From NCBI RefSeq assembly GCF_049999945.1, contig NZ_JBLYUB010000006.1:1-64000 (forward strand): 64,000 nt of DNA. Reading direction: 5' to 3'. The stretch comes from Planosporangium spinosum. Its GTDB lineage: Bacteria > Actinomycetota > Actinomycetes > Mycobacteriales > Micromonosporaceae. Of the stretch, positions 15,758 to 24,113 are shown piece after piece. The first letter of the stretch is position 1. Every line of letters begins with the position of its first letter. The notes below the pieces were generated by a model that was not told the DNA's origin, searched no databases, and saw nothing but the letters and a program-made list of their open reading frames with translations. A program made the position numbers and the translations under genes.

Positions 15758-15803
15758 CCCGTGACACCGTTTCCGGCAAGCCCGTGACACCGTTTCCGGC
15801 AAG
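15758..15803. repeat. Perfect 23-bp direct repeat upstream of the GNAT gene
   Basis: CCCGTGACACCGTTTCCGGC followed by AAG occurs twice in immediate succession (15758-15780 and 15781-15803), 27 bp upstream of the GNAT start. It could be a tandem operator or simply another short minisatellite. Confidence 0.85.
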
Positions 15804-15919
15804 GAGGTACCCGCGTTCCGGCCCAGAGGTACCTGGGCATGCGCGATCCCGGAGGCCACCCGCCACCCCGACCGGGTACCGACAGTTGGTTCAAACGGGC
15901 ACGTACCCGACAAGCAGCA

Positions 15920-16630
15920 TCACCCGGTTCGGCCCTCACCGAGAAGGCGCCCCAGCTGGCTCAGCAGGTCATCGAGGCGGTCGATGATCCCGCCGATACC
16001 CGGAGCCGGCGGAGTGACCGGAGGCGAGCCGCCGGGTGTACCGGGCTGCTGCGACGCACCCGGACGCCCCGGCCTCCCGGTCCACCCCGGCTGCGGCGCC
16101 GGTCCGGGCCGCGACGCGGCCGGAGGCCGCGACTCCCGGTCCTGTTCCGAACCGCCGCTGCCCGGTGCGACCGGCTGCGGCGCCCGCCTCCATGGAGAGG
16201 TACCGGCGGCGCCGACCGGGGCCGATCCGTCGCGCGGCGCCGGCCTGGGCGGTACCGTCACCACGTCGGTGGACGGTGCCACGTCGCCCGCCACCTCCGG
16301 CGTCACCACGGGTTCCGGGGTCGCCGGCGGCGTGGTGGACACCGGGCCGGACGCCGCCGCGTCGGCCTCCACCGGGGACGCCGGGGGCGCCGTCACGTCG
16401 GGCCGCCGGGGCACCACGACGGGCGGCCCCTGCGGCTCGTCCGCCAGGATCGGCGCGCGCGGCGTGGCGGTGGTGGTCAGCGTCGCCGACCCGGCCAGTA
16501 CGGCGGCGAACACCGGTACGGAGGCGAGCGTCACCAGAATCGAGACGACGACAGGGTACGGGCGGACGACACGCGGGAAGCGGTGCCGCATGCGATGCCG
16601 GGCGACCGGGCGTGGCTCGGAGGGTGACAC
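15920..16630 (-). CDS. Single-pass Pro/Ala-rich protein of unknown function
   Basis: A 236-residue protein with a basic N-terminus (RHRMRHRFPRVVRPY), one hydrophobic segment (~27-47) and a long Pro/Ala/Thr-rich tail ending in a short amphipathic helix (IIDRLDDLLSQLGRLLGE). The topology suggests a membrane-anchored extracytoplasmic tail. GTG 16630 has an AAGGAG site 7 bp upstream, which supports it as start and as a real gene. I recognise no family. Confidence 0.6.
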   Translation of the reverse strand: MSPSEPRPVARHRMRHRFPRVVRPYPVVVSILVTLASVPVFAAVLAGSATLTTTATPRAPILADEPQGPPVVVPRRPDVTAPPASPVEADAAASGPVSTTPPATPEPVVTPEVAGDVAPSTDVVTVPPRPAPRDGSAPVGAAGTSPWRRAPQPVAPGSGGSEQDRESRPPAASRPGPAPQPGWTGRPGRPGASQQPGTPGGSPPVTPPAPGIGGIIDRLDDLLSQLGRLLGEGRTG

Positions 16631-17078
16631 GCGACGACTCCTTCCGGTCCTAGGTGCTCACCTCGGTGTCCGGGCAGCGGTCACCCGGACGGCCGAGACA
16701 GGGCGTGCCCCGGGCGGCCGGCACCCGTACGTCCCACAGTGGGCGCGCCACCCGCGACTTGATAACCACTGTGCCCACTTTCCGACCATGGGGAAGCGCA
16801 CTGTTTGTCCGACTCGCGATCATGGACTGGTAAAGATCAGCCATCCGGGCTGTGGCGATGGTCACGGGTTCTGCCATGCTGAAGTCGACGACACCGATCG
16901 ACACCCGCATACCCTGCGAACAAGATCGGGGTTGTCGCTCCCGGACGCTGGGGAAACGGAGGTACCGCCCGCGTCCGAAGCTGCGCACGGCCCCGACCGG
17001 GCCGGCCGCGCCAGCTCGCAATCCGCTGGTCGGCGGGGCACCCCCGTTGCCGACGCGAGACACGACAGGGAGACACGG
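16631..17078. other. Intergenic region before the 2-oxoacid dehydrogenase operon
   Basis: About 450 bp without a convincing gene. The frame of the E1 alpha gene is open throughout, but upstream translation is Cys/His-rich and lacks a ribosome site. The region presumably holds divergent promoters for the Pro-rich protein and the operon; no clear -35/-10 pair was recognised. Confidence 0.4.
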
Positions 17079-18224
17079 ATGGCCAAGGGCGACGGAGCCC
17101 CGGCTCGAACCCGGACCGCACGCAGGGCGAAACCCGCGCCGGCACCGGAGTTCGTGCAGCTGCTCACCCCGGAGGGGGAGCGGGTCGATCACCCGACCTA
17201 CACGGTTGACTTCACCGACGAGGAGTACCGCGGCCTCTACCGCGACCTCGTCACCGTCCGGCGGCTCGACGCCGAGGCGACGGCCCTGCAACGGCAGGGA
17301 GAGCTGGGCCTGTGGGCCAGCCTGCTGGGCCAGGAGGCGGCGCAGGTCGGCTCCGGCCGGGCGCTGCTGCCGCAGGACATGGTCTTCCCGACCTACCGTG
17401 AGCACGGGGTGCTCTACTGCCGGGGCATCGACCCGATCATGCCGCTGAGCCTGTTCCGCGGCGTCGACCAGGGTGGCTGGGACCCCAACGAGTTCAAGTT
17501 CAACATGTACACGATCGTCATCGGCGCGCAGACGCTGCACGCGACCGGGTACGCCATGGGCGTGGCCAAGGACGGCAAGGTCGGCGGCCCGGACGGCGAG
17601 GCGGTCATCGCCTACTTCGGTGACGGCGCGACCAGCCAGGGCGACGTGAACGAGGCGTTCGTCTGGTCGAGCGTGTTCAACGCCCCCATCGTGTTCTTCT
17701 GCCAGAACAACCAGTACGCGATCTCCGAGCCGCTGGAGCGCCAGACCCGGGTGCCGCTGTACCAGCGGGCCGCCGGGTTCGGTTTCCCCGGTATCCGGGT
17801 CGACGGCAACGACGTGCTCGCCGTGTACGCGGTGACCCGCGACGCGCTCGACCACGCCCGCCAGGGCCAGGGCCCGATGCTGATCGAGGCGTACACCTAC
17901 CGCATGGGTGCGCACACCACCTCCGACGACCCGACCCGGTACCGCATCGCCAGCGAGGTCGAGGCGTGGCAGGCCAAGGACCCGATCAAGCGGGTCCGCG
18001 CCTTCCTGGAGAAGCAGGGGCTCGCCGACGCCGCGTTCTTCGACGAGGTCGACGAGTCGGCCCGGCAGATAGCGGTGCACCTGCGCGAACGGGTACTGGA
18101 CATGCCCAACCCGGACCCGGTTTCGCTGTTCGACCACGTCTACGCCGACGGCTCCCCACTGCTGGACGAGCAGCGCGAGCAGTTCTCGGCCTACCTGGCT
18201 TCCTTCGAGGGGGGTGCACACTGA
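17079..18224 (+). CDS. pdhA: 2-oxoacid dehydrogenase E1 component, alpha subunit (PdhA/BkdA-like)
   Basis: A 381-residue thiamine-diphosphate subunit. The ThDP/Mg motif runs from GDG at 181 to NN near 211 (GDGATSQGDVNEAF, then FFCQNNQYAIS). RMGAHTTSDDPTRYR carries the phosphorylation-loop-like region that contacts ThDP. A basic Ala-rich N-terminal tail of ~22 residues precedes the domain. Together with the next two genes it would decarboxylate pyruvate or branched-chain 2-oxoacids. The heterotetrameric E1 and single-lipoyl E2 resemble branched-chain complexes, whereas actinobacterial pyruvate dehydrogenase usually has a fused AceE, so BkdA is at least as likely. GGGAGA precedes ATG 17079. Confidence 0.93.
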   Translation: MAKGDGAPARTRTARRAKPAPAPEFVQLLTPEGERVDHPTYTVDFTDEEYRGLYRDLVTVRRLDAEATALQRQGELGLWASLLGQEAAQVGSGRALLPQDMVFPTYREHGVLYCRGIDPIMPLSLFRGVDQGGWDPNEFKFNMYTIVIGAQTLHATGYAMGVAKDGKVGGPDGEAVIAYFGDGATSQGDVNEAFVWSSVFNAPIVFFCQNNQYAISEPLERQTRVPLYQRAAGFGFPGIRVDGNDVLAVYAVTRDALDHARQGQGPMLIEAYTYRMGAHTTSDDPTRYRIASEVEAWQAKDPIKRVRAFLEKQGLADAAFFDEVDESARQIAVHLRERVLDMPNPDPVSLFDHVYADGSPLLDEQREQFSAYLASFEGGAH

Positions 18225-19198
18225 TGACCGAGACCCTGACCCTCGGCAAGGCGCTCAACAACGGCCTGCGGCGCGCCCTCGAGTCCAACGACAAGGTGCT
18301 CATCATGGGCGAGGACGTCGGCAAGCTCGGCGGCGTCTTCCGCATCACCGACGGCCTGCAGAAGGACTTCGGCGACGAGCGCGTCATCGACACCCCGCTG
18401 GCCGAGTCGGGCATCATCGGCACCGCCGTGGGCCTGGCCATCCGCGGGTACCGGCCGGTCTGCGAGATCCAGTTCGACGGCTTCGTGTACCCGGCGTACG
18501 ACCAGATCGTGTCCCAGGTGGCCAAGCTGCACTACCGGTCGCGGGGCAAGGTACGGATGCCGATCGTCATCCGGATCCCGTTCGGTGGCGGTATCGGCGC
18601 GGTCGAGCACCACTCCGAGTCCCCGGAGGCGTACTTCGCGCACACCGCCGGGCTCAAGGTCGTCTCGTGCGCCAACCCGAACGACGCGTACTGGATGATC
18701 CAGCAGGCCATCGCCTCCGACGACCCGGTCGTCTTCCTGGAGCCCAAGCGGCGGTACTGGGAGAAGGGCGAGGTCGACCCGGCCGGCGAGCCCTACCCGC
18801 TGCACGCGTCGCGGGTGGTGCGCCCCGGCACCGACTGCACCGTGGTCGCGTACGGGCCGATGGTGCGCACCGCACTGGACGCCGCGACCGCGGTGGAGGG
18901 CGAGCGCTCCCTCGAGGTGATCAACCTGCGCACGCTGTCGCCGCTGGACCTCGGGCCGGTCTACGAGTCGGTCCGCAAGACCGGCCGGCTGGTCGTCGTC
19001 CACGAGGCGCCGTCCAACCTGGGCCTCGGCGCCGAGGTGGCCGCCCGCGTGACCGAGCGCTGCTTCTACTCGCTGGAGGCCCCCGTGCTGCGGGTCACCG
19101 GTTTCGACACGCCGTACCCGGCCGCCCGGGTCGAGGAGGAGTACCTGCCCGACCTGGACCGGGTACTCGACGGCGTCGACCGGACGTTCGGGTGGTGA
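18224..19198 (+). CDS. pdhB: 2-oxoacid dehydrogenase E1 component, beta subunit
   Basis: A 324-residue transketolase-like beta subunit: GEDVGKLGGVFRITDGLQ, then RVIDTPLAESGIIGTAVGLA, RVRMPIVIR-like segment and HHSESPEAYFAHTAGLKVV, ending in a transketolase C domain (VVHEAPSNLGLGAEVAARV). It pairs with the alpha subunit to complete the ThDP site. ATG overlaps the last base of the upstream stop (TGATG), so the two are translationally coupled. Confidence 0.94.
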   Translation: MTETLTLGKALNNGLRRALESNDKVLIMGEDVGKLGGVFRITDGLQKDFGDERVIDTPLAESGIIGTAVGLAIRGYRPVCEIQFDGFVYPAYDQIVSQVAKLHYRSRGKVRMPIVIRIPFGGGIGAVEHHSESPEAYFAHTAGLKVVSCANPNDAYWMIQQAIASDDPVVFLEPKRRYWEKGEVDPAGEPYPLHASRVVRPGTDCTVVAYGPMVRTALDAATAVEGERSLEVINLRTLSPLDLGPVYESVRKTGRLVVVHEAPSNLGLGAEVAARVTERCFYSLEAPVLRVTGFDTPYPAARVEEEYLPDLDRVLDGVDRTFGW

Positions 19199-20649
19199 CG
19201 CCGGTGACGCGGATCAAGGAGTTCCCGCTGCCCGACCTGGGCGAGGGCCTCACCGAGGGTGAGATCCTCAAGTGGCTGGTCGGCGTCGGCGACATGATCG
19301 AGCTCAACCAGCCGATCGTGGAGGTGGAGACGGCCAAGGCCGCGGTGGAGATCCCGGCGAAGTGGGCCGGCCGGGTCAGCGCCATCTTCCACCCGGAGGG
19401 CCAGACGGTCGAGGTCGGCACCCCGATCATCGCGATCGACACCGACCCGACTGCCGGCCCGCTGGAACACCCGGGCCCGGTGAACGGGTCGGCCGGGTCG
19501 GCCACGGCCACGCCGTCGGCGGCGTCGCTGGCGGCGGTCGAGATCGCCCCGGCCGAAGGCGCCGTGGAGCCCGGTTTGATCGGCGGACCGGCACCCGGCG
19601 GGCGTACCGCGGTGCTCGTCGGGTACGGGCCGAAGAACACGGTCGCCCAGCGGCGCCCGCGGTCGACCACCGCGGGTGCGGCCGCACCGGCAACGACATC
19701 CGCGCCGGCAACCACGTCCGCGCCGGTGGTCGAGCCGCCCGTACGGGAACGGGAGCAGCCCCCGGCAGCACTGCACCGGCCGCTGGCCAAGCCGCCGGTC
19801 CGCAAGCTCGCCAAGGATCTCGGCGTCGACCTGTCCACGCTGACCGGGACCGGGCCGAACGGCTCGATCACCCGGGAGGACGTGCACCAGGCGGTCCGGC
19901 GGCCGGCCGCGACGGCGGCGCCGCTCCCGGCCGCGGCGAGTTTCGGCCCCGACCGCGAGCAGCGCATCCCGGTCAAGGGGGTACGCAAGCTGACCGCCGA
20001 GAACATGGTGGCGAGCGCGTTCACCGCGCCGCACGTCACCGAGTTCCTCACGGTCGACGTGACCCGCGCGATGAAGGCCCTCGACCGGCTGCGCGCGATG
20101 CCCGACTGGCGGGACGTACGGGTCTCGCCGCTGCTGCTGGTGGCGAAGGCCGTCCTGGTCGCACTCAAGCGGTACCCGATGGTCAACTCCACCTGGGCAG
20201 GTGAGGAGATCGTCGTCAAGGAGTACGTGAACCTGGGTATCGCGGCGGCGACCGAGCGCGGGCTGATCGTGCCCAACATCAAGGACGCCGGCAGGCTGAC
20301 CCTGCGCGAGCTGGCCGACGCGATGACGGCCCTGGTCGGCACCGCCAAGGAGGGTCGCACCTCGCCGGCCGACATGGCCGGTGGCACGTTCACGATCACC
20401 AACGTGGGCGTGTTCGGCGTGGACACCGGGACGCCGATCCTGCCGCCGGGTGAGTCCGCGATCCTGGCCTTCGGCGCCGTGCGTGAGCTGCCGTGGGTAC
20501 ACAAGGGCAAGGTCAAGCCGCGGCAGGTGACCACGCTGGGTCTGTCGTTCGACCATCGGATCATCGACGGCGAGCTGGGTTCGAAGTTCCTCCGCGACGT
20601 CGGCGCCTTCCTCGCCGATCCGGAGGCGGCCCTGCTCGCCTGGGGCTGA
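19195..20649 (+). CDS. pdhC: Dihydrolipoyl acyltransferase (E2), single lipoyl domain
   Basis: A ~484-residue E2. Lipoyl domain at ~5-80 with lipoylated K48 in VEVETAKAAVEIP; a Pro/Ala linker with a TTSAPA repeat; a peripheral subunit-binding domain (KPPVRKLAKDLGVDLSTLTG); and a catalytic domain with the active-site His in LSFDHRIIDGELG. It transfers acyl groups from E1 to CoA. One lipoyl domain and the split E1 fit a branched-chain-type complex. GTG 19195 overlaps the beta-subunit stop (GTGA); GTG 19204 is an alternative. No E3 gene follows; a strong terminator ends the operon. Confidence 0.94.
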   Translation: MTPVTRIKEFPLPDLGEGLTEGEILKWLVGVGDMIELNQPIVEVETAKAAVEIPAKWAGRVSAIFHPEGQTVEVGTPIIAIDTDPTAGPLEHPGPVNGSAGSATATPSAASLAAVEIAPAEGAVEPGLIGGPAPGGRTAVLVGYGPKNTVAQRRPRSTTAGAAAPATTSAPATTSAPVVEPPVREREQPPAALHRPLAKPPVRKLAKDLGVDLSTLTGTGPNGSITREDVHQAVRRPAATAAPLPAAASFGPDREQRIPVKGVRKLTAENMVASAFTAPHVTEFLTVDVTRAMKALDRLRAMPDWRDVRVSPLLLVAKAVLVALKRYPMVNSTWAGEEIVVKEYVNLGIAAATERGLIVPNIKDAGRLTLRELADAMTALVGTAKEGRTSPADMAGGTFTITNVGVFGVDTGTPILPPGESAILAFGAVRELPWVHKGKVKPRQVTTLGLSFDHRIIDGELGSKFLRDVGAFLADPEAALLAWG

Positions 20650-20682
20650 GCGCCCGTCCGGGGAAGACGAACCCCGACGCAG

Positions 20683-20726
20683 CGGCCCCCGTACCCGGCT
20701 TCACGGCCGGGTACGGGGGCCGTTTC
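20683..20726 (+). terminator. Rho-independent terminator of the E1/E2 operon
   Basis: CGGCCCCCGTACCCGGC and its complement form a 17-bp stem with a short loop, followed by TTT, 33 bp after the E2 stop. Confidence 0.9.
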
Positions 20727-20972
20727 CGTGCCCGGACCACGATGGCCGTTTTCGTCCCGGACCTCCGTGGTCGGCGCGCCGGATGACCATTATCGACGTG
20801 CCGTCCCTGTTGCGGCGTTATGCCCGGATCCCCTTCAGCAACCCAAGAGCACCTACCCGATAACCTTCGAATCGTTTGTCAGTGCGCGAGATCACCTAAT
20901 AATCGTTGGCACCCACGCATGGCGGTGCGCTCTACTGGAGGTACACCGAGCTGTACGACCTGGAGTGAGACC
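20727..20972. other. Intergenic region upstream of the 43-residue gene
   Basis: About 245 bp, with an A/T-richer patch at ~20850-20910 (ataaccttcgaatcgtttgt and cacctaataatcg), where a promoter for the small downstream gene may lie. No repeats or further open frames of note. Confidence 0.35.
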
Positions 20973-21104
20973 ATGAGCACCGTGATGGACCGGTACCGCG
21001 CCCGGCGGGACGCCGCCCGTCGCCGCCAGGCGATCGAGCGCGCCCTCTACGCGGTCCCGTCGCGCGCCCTTCGCGCCGAACTGATGGACATCGCGAACCG
21101 CTGA
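20973..21104 (+). CDS. Small basic helical protein (43 aa)
   Basis: A short frame starting MSTVMDRYRARRDAARRRQA and ending ELMDIANR, with GGAG 8 bp before the ATG and a strong hairpin terminator 20 bp after the stop. Those flanking signals make it a likely real transcription unit. The peptide is a single charged helix. I recognise no characterised family. Confidence 0.6.
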   Translation: MSTVMDRYRARRDAARRRQAIERALYAVPSRALRAELMDIANR

Positions 21105-21121
21105 CCTTCCTTCCCTCCTAA

Positions 21122-21168
21122 CCGCCGCCGACCCGTCGGGACCGCTCCCGGCGGGTCGGCGGCGTTTT
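21122..21168 (+). terminator. Rho-independent terminator after the small gene
   Basis: CGCCGCCGACCCG pairs with CGGGTCGGCGGCG across a ~16-base internal loop region and is followed by TTTT. Confidence 0.88.
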
Positions 21169-21307
21169 CGGGCACGTCGGTGATGCCGTCATCCGGCTCT
21201 GGCGTGTGCCAGGTAGGTTGGGGCTGCCACCCCCACGGGCCGATGCCTGTGCATCGTCGAGCCGGTGCGTCCGGCGGGGTGGCCAGGTACGCGATGAGGA
21301 GGCACGC

Positions 21308-22747
21308 ATGTCGCACGACGCGAACCCGCCTGGCCACGAGCCGGCGGAGGGCTATGCGGGTGCGGGCTCACCGTGGGCAGCCCCGCCCGATGCTGACGAG
21401 CCCGTAGCCGCCGAGGGGGCCGGCGCGGCGCGCGCCCGGGCCTCGGTACCGCAGGCCAGGGGAAGCGCGTCGGTGCAGCCACCCTCCGCACCGCACCCCG
21501 TACCCGGCGAGTCCGAAGCCTGGCAGGGACAGCCGGACGAGCAGGTCAGCCGGCCGGGGCCGTTCCCACCGGCCGGGCCGCCGCCGCAGGGGTACATGCC
21601 GCCCGCCTCGGGCACCGCGTCCGTGCCGCCGCGCGCCGCCGGCGCGGCGCAGGTGTACGGCTCGCCGCCGCCCGGCCAGCCACCGGCATTCGGCGCGACC
21701 CCACCCGGCCAGGCCCAGGTGTACGGCTCGCCGGCACCCGCCCAGGCACCGGTCTCGCCACCGGCCGGTCAGGCACCGGTCTCGCCACCGGCCGGGTACG
21801 CCCCGCCGCCGGCACCGCCCGGTAGCTTCCCCGCCTACCCGCCGGCCCAGGAGTACGGGCAGGCCACCCAGGCCTTCAACCCCGGCCAGGACTACGGCCA
21901 GCCGAACCAGCCCTTCAACCCCGCCGGGCAGGACTACGGCCAGCCGAACCAGCCCTTCAGCCCACCCGCCCCACCGGCCCAGGAGTACGGACAGGCCACC
22001 CAGGCCTTCAACCCCGGCCAGGACTACGGCCAGCCGAACCAGCCCTTCAGCCCACCCGCCCCACCGGCCCAGGAGTACGGACAGGCCACCCAGGCCTTCA
22101 ACCCCGGCCAGGACTACGGCCAGCCGAACCAGCCCTTCAACCCCGCCGGGCAGGACTACGGCCAGCCGAACCAGCCCTTCAGCCCACCCGCCCCACCGGC
22201 CCAGGAGTACGGACAGGCCACCCAGGCCTTCAACCCCGCTGGACAGGGCTACGGCCAGCCGAGCGGCGGCTACCCGATGCCGGGACAGGCCGGTTACCCG
22301 GTACCGCCGTTCCAGGGACAGCGGGAGGCCCCGCCCAACGTCTACGGCACGCCGAGCGCCCCGCCTGCCCAGGGGTACGGGCCGCAGACCTACGGCACCT
22401 ACGGCGAGACGCCGGACGGACCGCAGGATCCGAACGCCCCGGGTGGGAAGAACAAGCGGCTGCTCCTCATCCTCGCGCTGGTCGCGGTGGTCGTCGTGAT
22501 CGCCGCGGTGGCCACGGCGATCACGGTGACGATGCGGGGGTCGAGCGCCGACTTCGCGGTCAACGACTGCGTGAAGCAGAGTGGCAGCAAGGCCGTGAAG
22601 GCCACCTGCTCCGAGAGCGGTGCCTACCGGGTCGTCAACAAGGTCGAGCAGCAGTCCAAGTGCCCCGACGCCAACCAGCCGTACGTGGTCGTGTCCAAGG
22701 ACGGCAAGGACGAGGTGCTCTGCCTGCGTCCGGCTGACCAGAAGTAG
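21308..22747 (+). CDS. Repeat-rich LppU/SCO3897-like membrane protein
   Basis: A 479-residue protein. Residues 1-375 are a low-complexity Pro/Gln/Gly/Tyr tail presumably in the cytoplasm, with units such as EYGQATQAFNPGQ and DYGQPNQPFNP repeated many times. A transmembrane helix (~383-405, LLLILALVAVVVVIAAVATAI) follows. The C-terminal domain (FAVNDCVKQSG, VKATCSESGAYRVV, SKCPDANQPYVVV, DEVLCLRP) has four cysteines likely forming two disulfides outside the cell. This matches the C-terminal domain of the LppU/SCO3897 family; function unknown. GAGGAGG precedes the ATG. Ends at a perfect bidirectional terminator shared with the P450 gene. Confidence 0.82.
   Translation: MSHDANPPGHEPAEGYAGAGSPWAAPPDADEPVAAEGAGAARARASVPQARGSASVQPPSAPHPVPGESEAWQGQPDEQVSRPGPFPPAGPPPQGYMPPASGTASVPPRAAGAAQVYGSPPPGQPPAFGATPPGQAQVYGSPAPAQAPVSPPAGQAPVSPPAGYAPPPAPPGSFPAYPPAQEYGQATQAFNPGQDYGQPNQPFNPAGQDYGQPNQPFSPPAPPAQEYGQATQAFNPGQDYGQPNQPFSPPAPPAQEYGQATQAFNPGQDYGQPNQPFNPAGQDYGQPNQPFSPPAPPAQEYGQATQAFNPAGQGYGQPSGGYPMPGQAGYPVPPFQGQREAPPNVYGTPSAPPAQGYGPQTYGTYGETPDGPQDPNAPGGKNKRLLLILALVAVVVVIAAVATAITVTMRGSSADFAVNDCVKQSGSKAVKATCSESGAYRVVNKVEQQSKCPDANQPYVVVSKDGKDEVLCLRPADQK
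21848..22250. repeat. Nested tandem repeats encoding (QEYGQATQAFNPGQDYGQPNQPF)n
   Basis: Units encoding EYGQATQAFNP, GQDYGQPNQPFNP and FSPPAPPAQ are arranged as higher-order repeats of about 111-150 bp, four copies, several blocks identical at DNA level. Identity between distant copies indicates recent duplication or gene conversion. Confidence 0.92.
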
Positions 22748-22763
22748 CGCCCAGGAGACGACA

Positions 22764-22801
22764 CGGCGGAGCCCCCGGGACCGGTCCCGGGGGCTCCGCC
22801 G
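22764..22801. terminator. Perfect 38-bp palindrome, bidirectional terminator
   Basis: CGGCGGAGCCCCCGGGACC is followed directly by its exact complement. It lies 16 bp after the LppU-like stop and 21 bp after the stop of the convergent P450 gene. Confidence 0.92.
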
Positions 22802-22822
22802 TTCAGTGACCGGCCGTCCCGG

Positions 22823-24007
22823 TCAGAGGGTCACGAGCAGTTCGGTGAGGCGCCAGGTTCCCGGGTCGGGGACCCGCCGGGCGCCGTCCGCGGCGAGCGC
22901 CAGCCGGGGAAAGCGACGCAGTAGTACGGTGAGTGCGACCTCGGTCTGTACCCGCGCCAGCGCCGCGCCGAGGCAGAAGTGCGGCCCGTGGCCGTACCCC
23001 AGGTGCGCCTTCCGGTCCTCTGGGCGGCGGACGTCGAGTCGATCCGGGTCGGTGAACACGCGGGGGTCCCGGTTGGCGGAGGCGAGCGCGGCAGTGACCG
23101 GCTCGCCCTTGCCGATCGGTACGCCGACGATCTCGACGTCCTCGTGGGCGAAGCGCGGCACGCTCAGTAGTTGCGGGCCGCACCAGCGGGTCAGCTCCTC
23201 GACGGCGCCCGGCATGAGACCTGCGTCGGCACGCAGCGCCGCGAGCTGGTCGGGGTGTCCGAGCAGAGCCTCGACCGCGTTGGCGATGAGGTTCGCCGGG
23301 GTCTGTCCGGCGAGGACGAGATGCCAGACCAGCGTGACCAGCTCGTCCTCGCTGAGCCGGTCCTCGTCCTCGGCGTGGATGCCGATCAGCTCGGACAGCA
23401 GGTCTGGCCCGGGCCGGCCGGTGCGATCGGCGATCGCCGCCACCGCGTCGCGCATGATGGCGGGGATGGCCTCGGCGAACGCCGCGCCGTGACCGGCGGC
23501 GACCGCGGCGCCGTACCCGTGCCAGCTCGCCCGGCTCTCCGGCGGGATACCGACCAGCTCGCAGATGACGTCGATGGGTAGCGGCCGGGCGAGGGTCGCG
23601 AGCAGGTCCACCGCGCCCCCGGCGACCTGTTCACCCAGATCGTCGAGCAGGGCGTCGACCAGGGCCGCGATCCGCGGCCGGAACTCAGCGGCGCGCCGGG
23701 CGGTGAACGCGGGCGACACCAACCGGCGCAGCCTTGCGTGCGCGGGGCCGTCCATCTCACCCATGGTCCGCATGTACTTCAGGCAGTGCTCGGGCACGTC
23801 AGGGCGCAGGTAGCTGGTGGTGTTCAGCGCGAACCGGGAATCGGCGAGCATCGCCTTCGCGTCCTCGTACCGCGTCACCGCCCACATCTCACCGAACCCC
23901 GGTGCCACCAGGCGAGCGAGCGGGGCCCGTTCGCGTGCGGCGGCGTACGCGGTGAATGGGTCTCGCAGCACGGCCGGATCGGACAGTTCGATGCGCGGGA
24001 TCTCCAT
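22823..24007 (-). CDS. Cytochrome P450
   Basis: A 394-residue bacterial class I P450. The heme-ligand motif is GYGHGPHFCLG with Cys345; the K-helix ExxR is E271-R274 in EELTRW. The I-helix reads VLAGQTPANLI (233-241): the usual acid before the conserved Thr in AGxET is absent, as in some CYPs using substrate-assisted proton delivery. Substrate unknown. The ATG follows a GAGGGTGAGG site. It is divergent from a TetR-type gene with a 106-bp A/T-richer shared region, so it is probably controlled by that regulator. No ferredoxin gene is adjacent. Confidence 0.94.
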   Translation of the reverse strand: MEIPRIELSDPAVLRDPFTAYAAARERAPLARLVAPGFGEMWAVTRYEDAKAMLADSRFALNTTSYLRPDVPEHCLKYMRTMGEMDGPAHARLRRLVSPAFTARRAAEFRPRIAALVDALLDDLGEQVAGGAVDLLATLARPLPIDVICELVGIPPESRASWHGYGAAVAAGHGAAFAEAIPAIMRDAVAAIADRTGRPGPDLLSELIGIHAEDEDRLSEDELVTLVWHLVLAGQTPANLIANAVEALLGHPDQLAALRADAGLMPGAVEELTRWCGPQLLSVPRFAHEDVEIVGVPIGKGEPVTAALASANRDPRVFTDPDRLDVRRPEDRKAHLGYGHGPHFCLGAALARVQTEVALTVLLRRFPRLALAADGARRVPDPGTWRLTELLVTL

Positions 24008-24020
24008 GCCTCACCCTCGA

Positions 24021-24056
24021 TTCAGATGTTAATACCAGATGTTCATATCATTTGAA
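24021..24056. promoter_or_regulatory. Candidate TetR operator between P450 and TetR genes
   Basis: TTCAGATG and CATTTGAA form an imperfect inverted repeat around GTTAATACCAGATGTTCATAT in an unusually A/T-rich patch of the divergent region. Position and symmetry fit a TetR-family operator overlapping both promoters. Confidence 0.5.
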
Positions 24057-24113
24057 TGGCGACGGTATCCTACGATCACGGCCACGGCAATGGACGCGAC
24101 GGCGAGGGGGACG

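Noticed and set aside
15984..17078. Upstream extension of the E1 alpha subunit
   Set aside because: No ribosome site or domain; it is antisense to the Pro-rich gene for much of its length. The family N-terminus fits ATG 17079.
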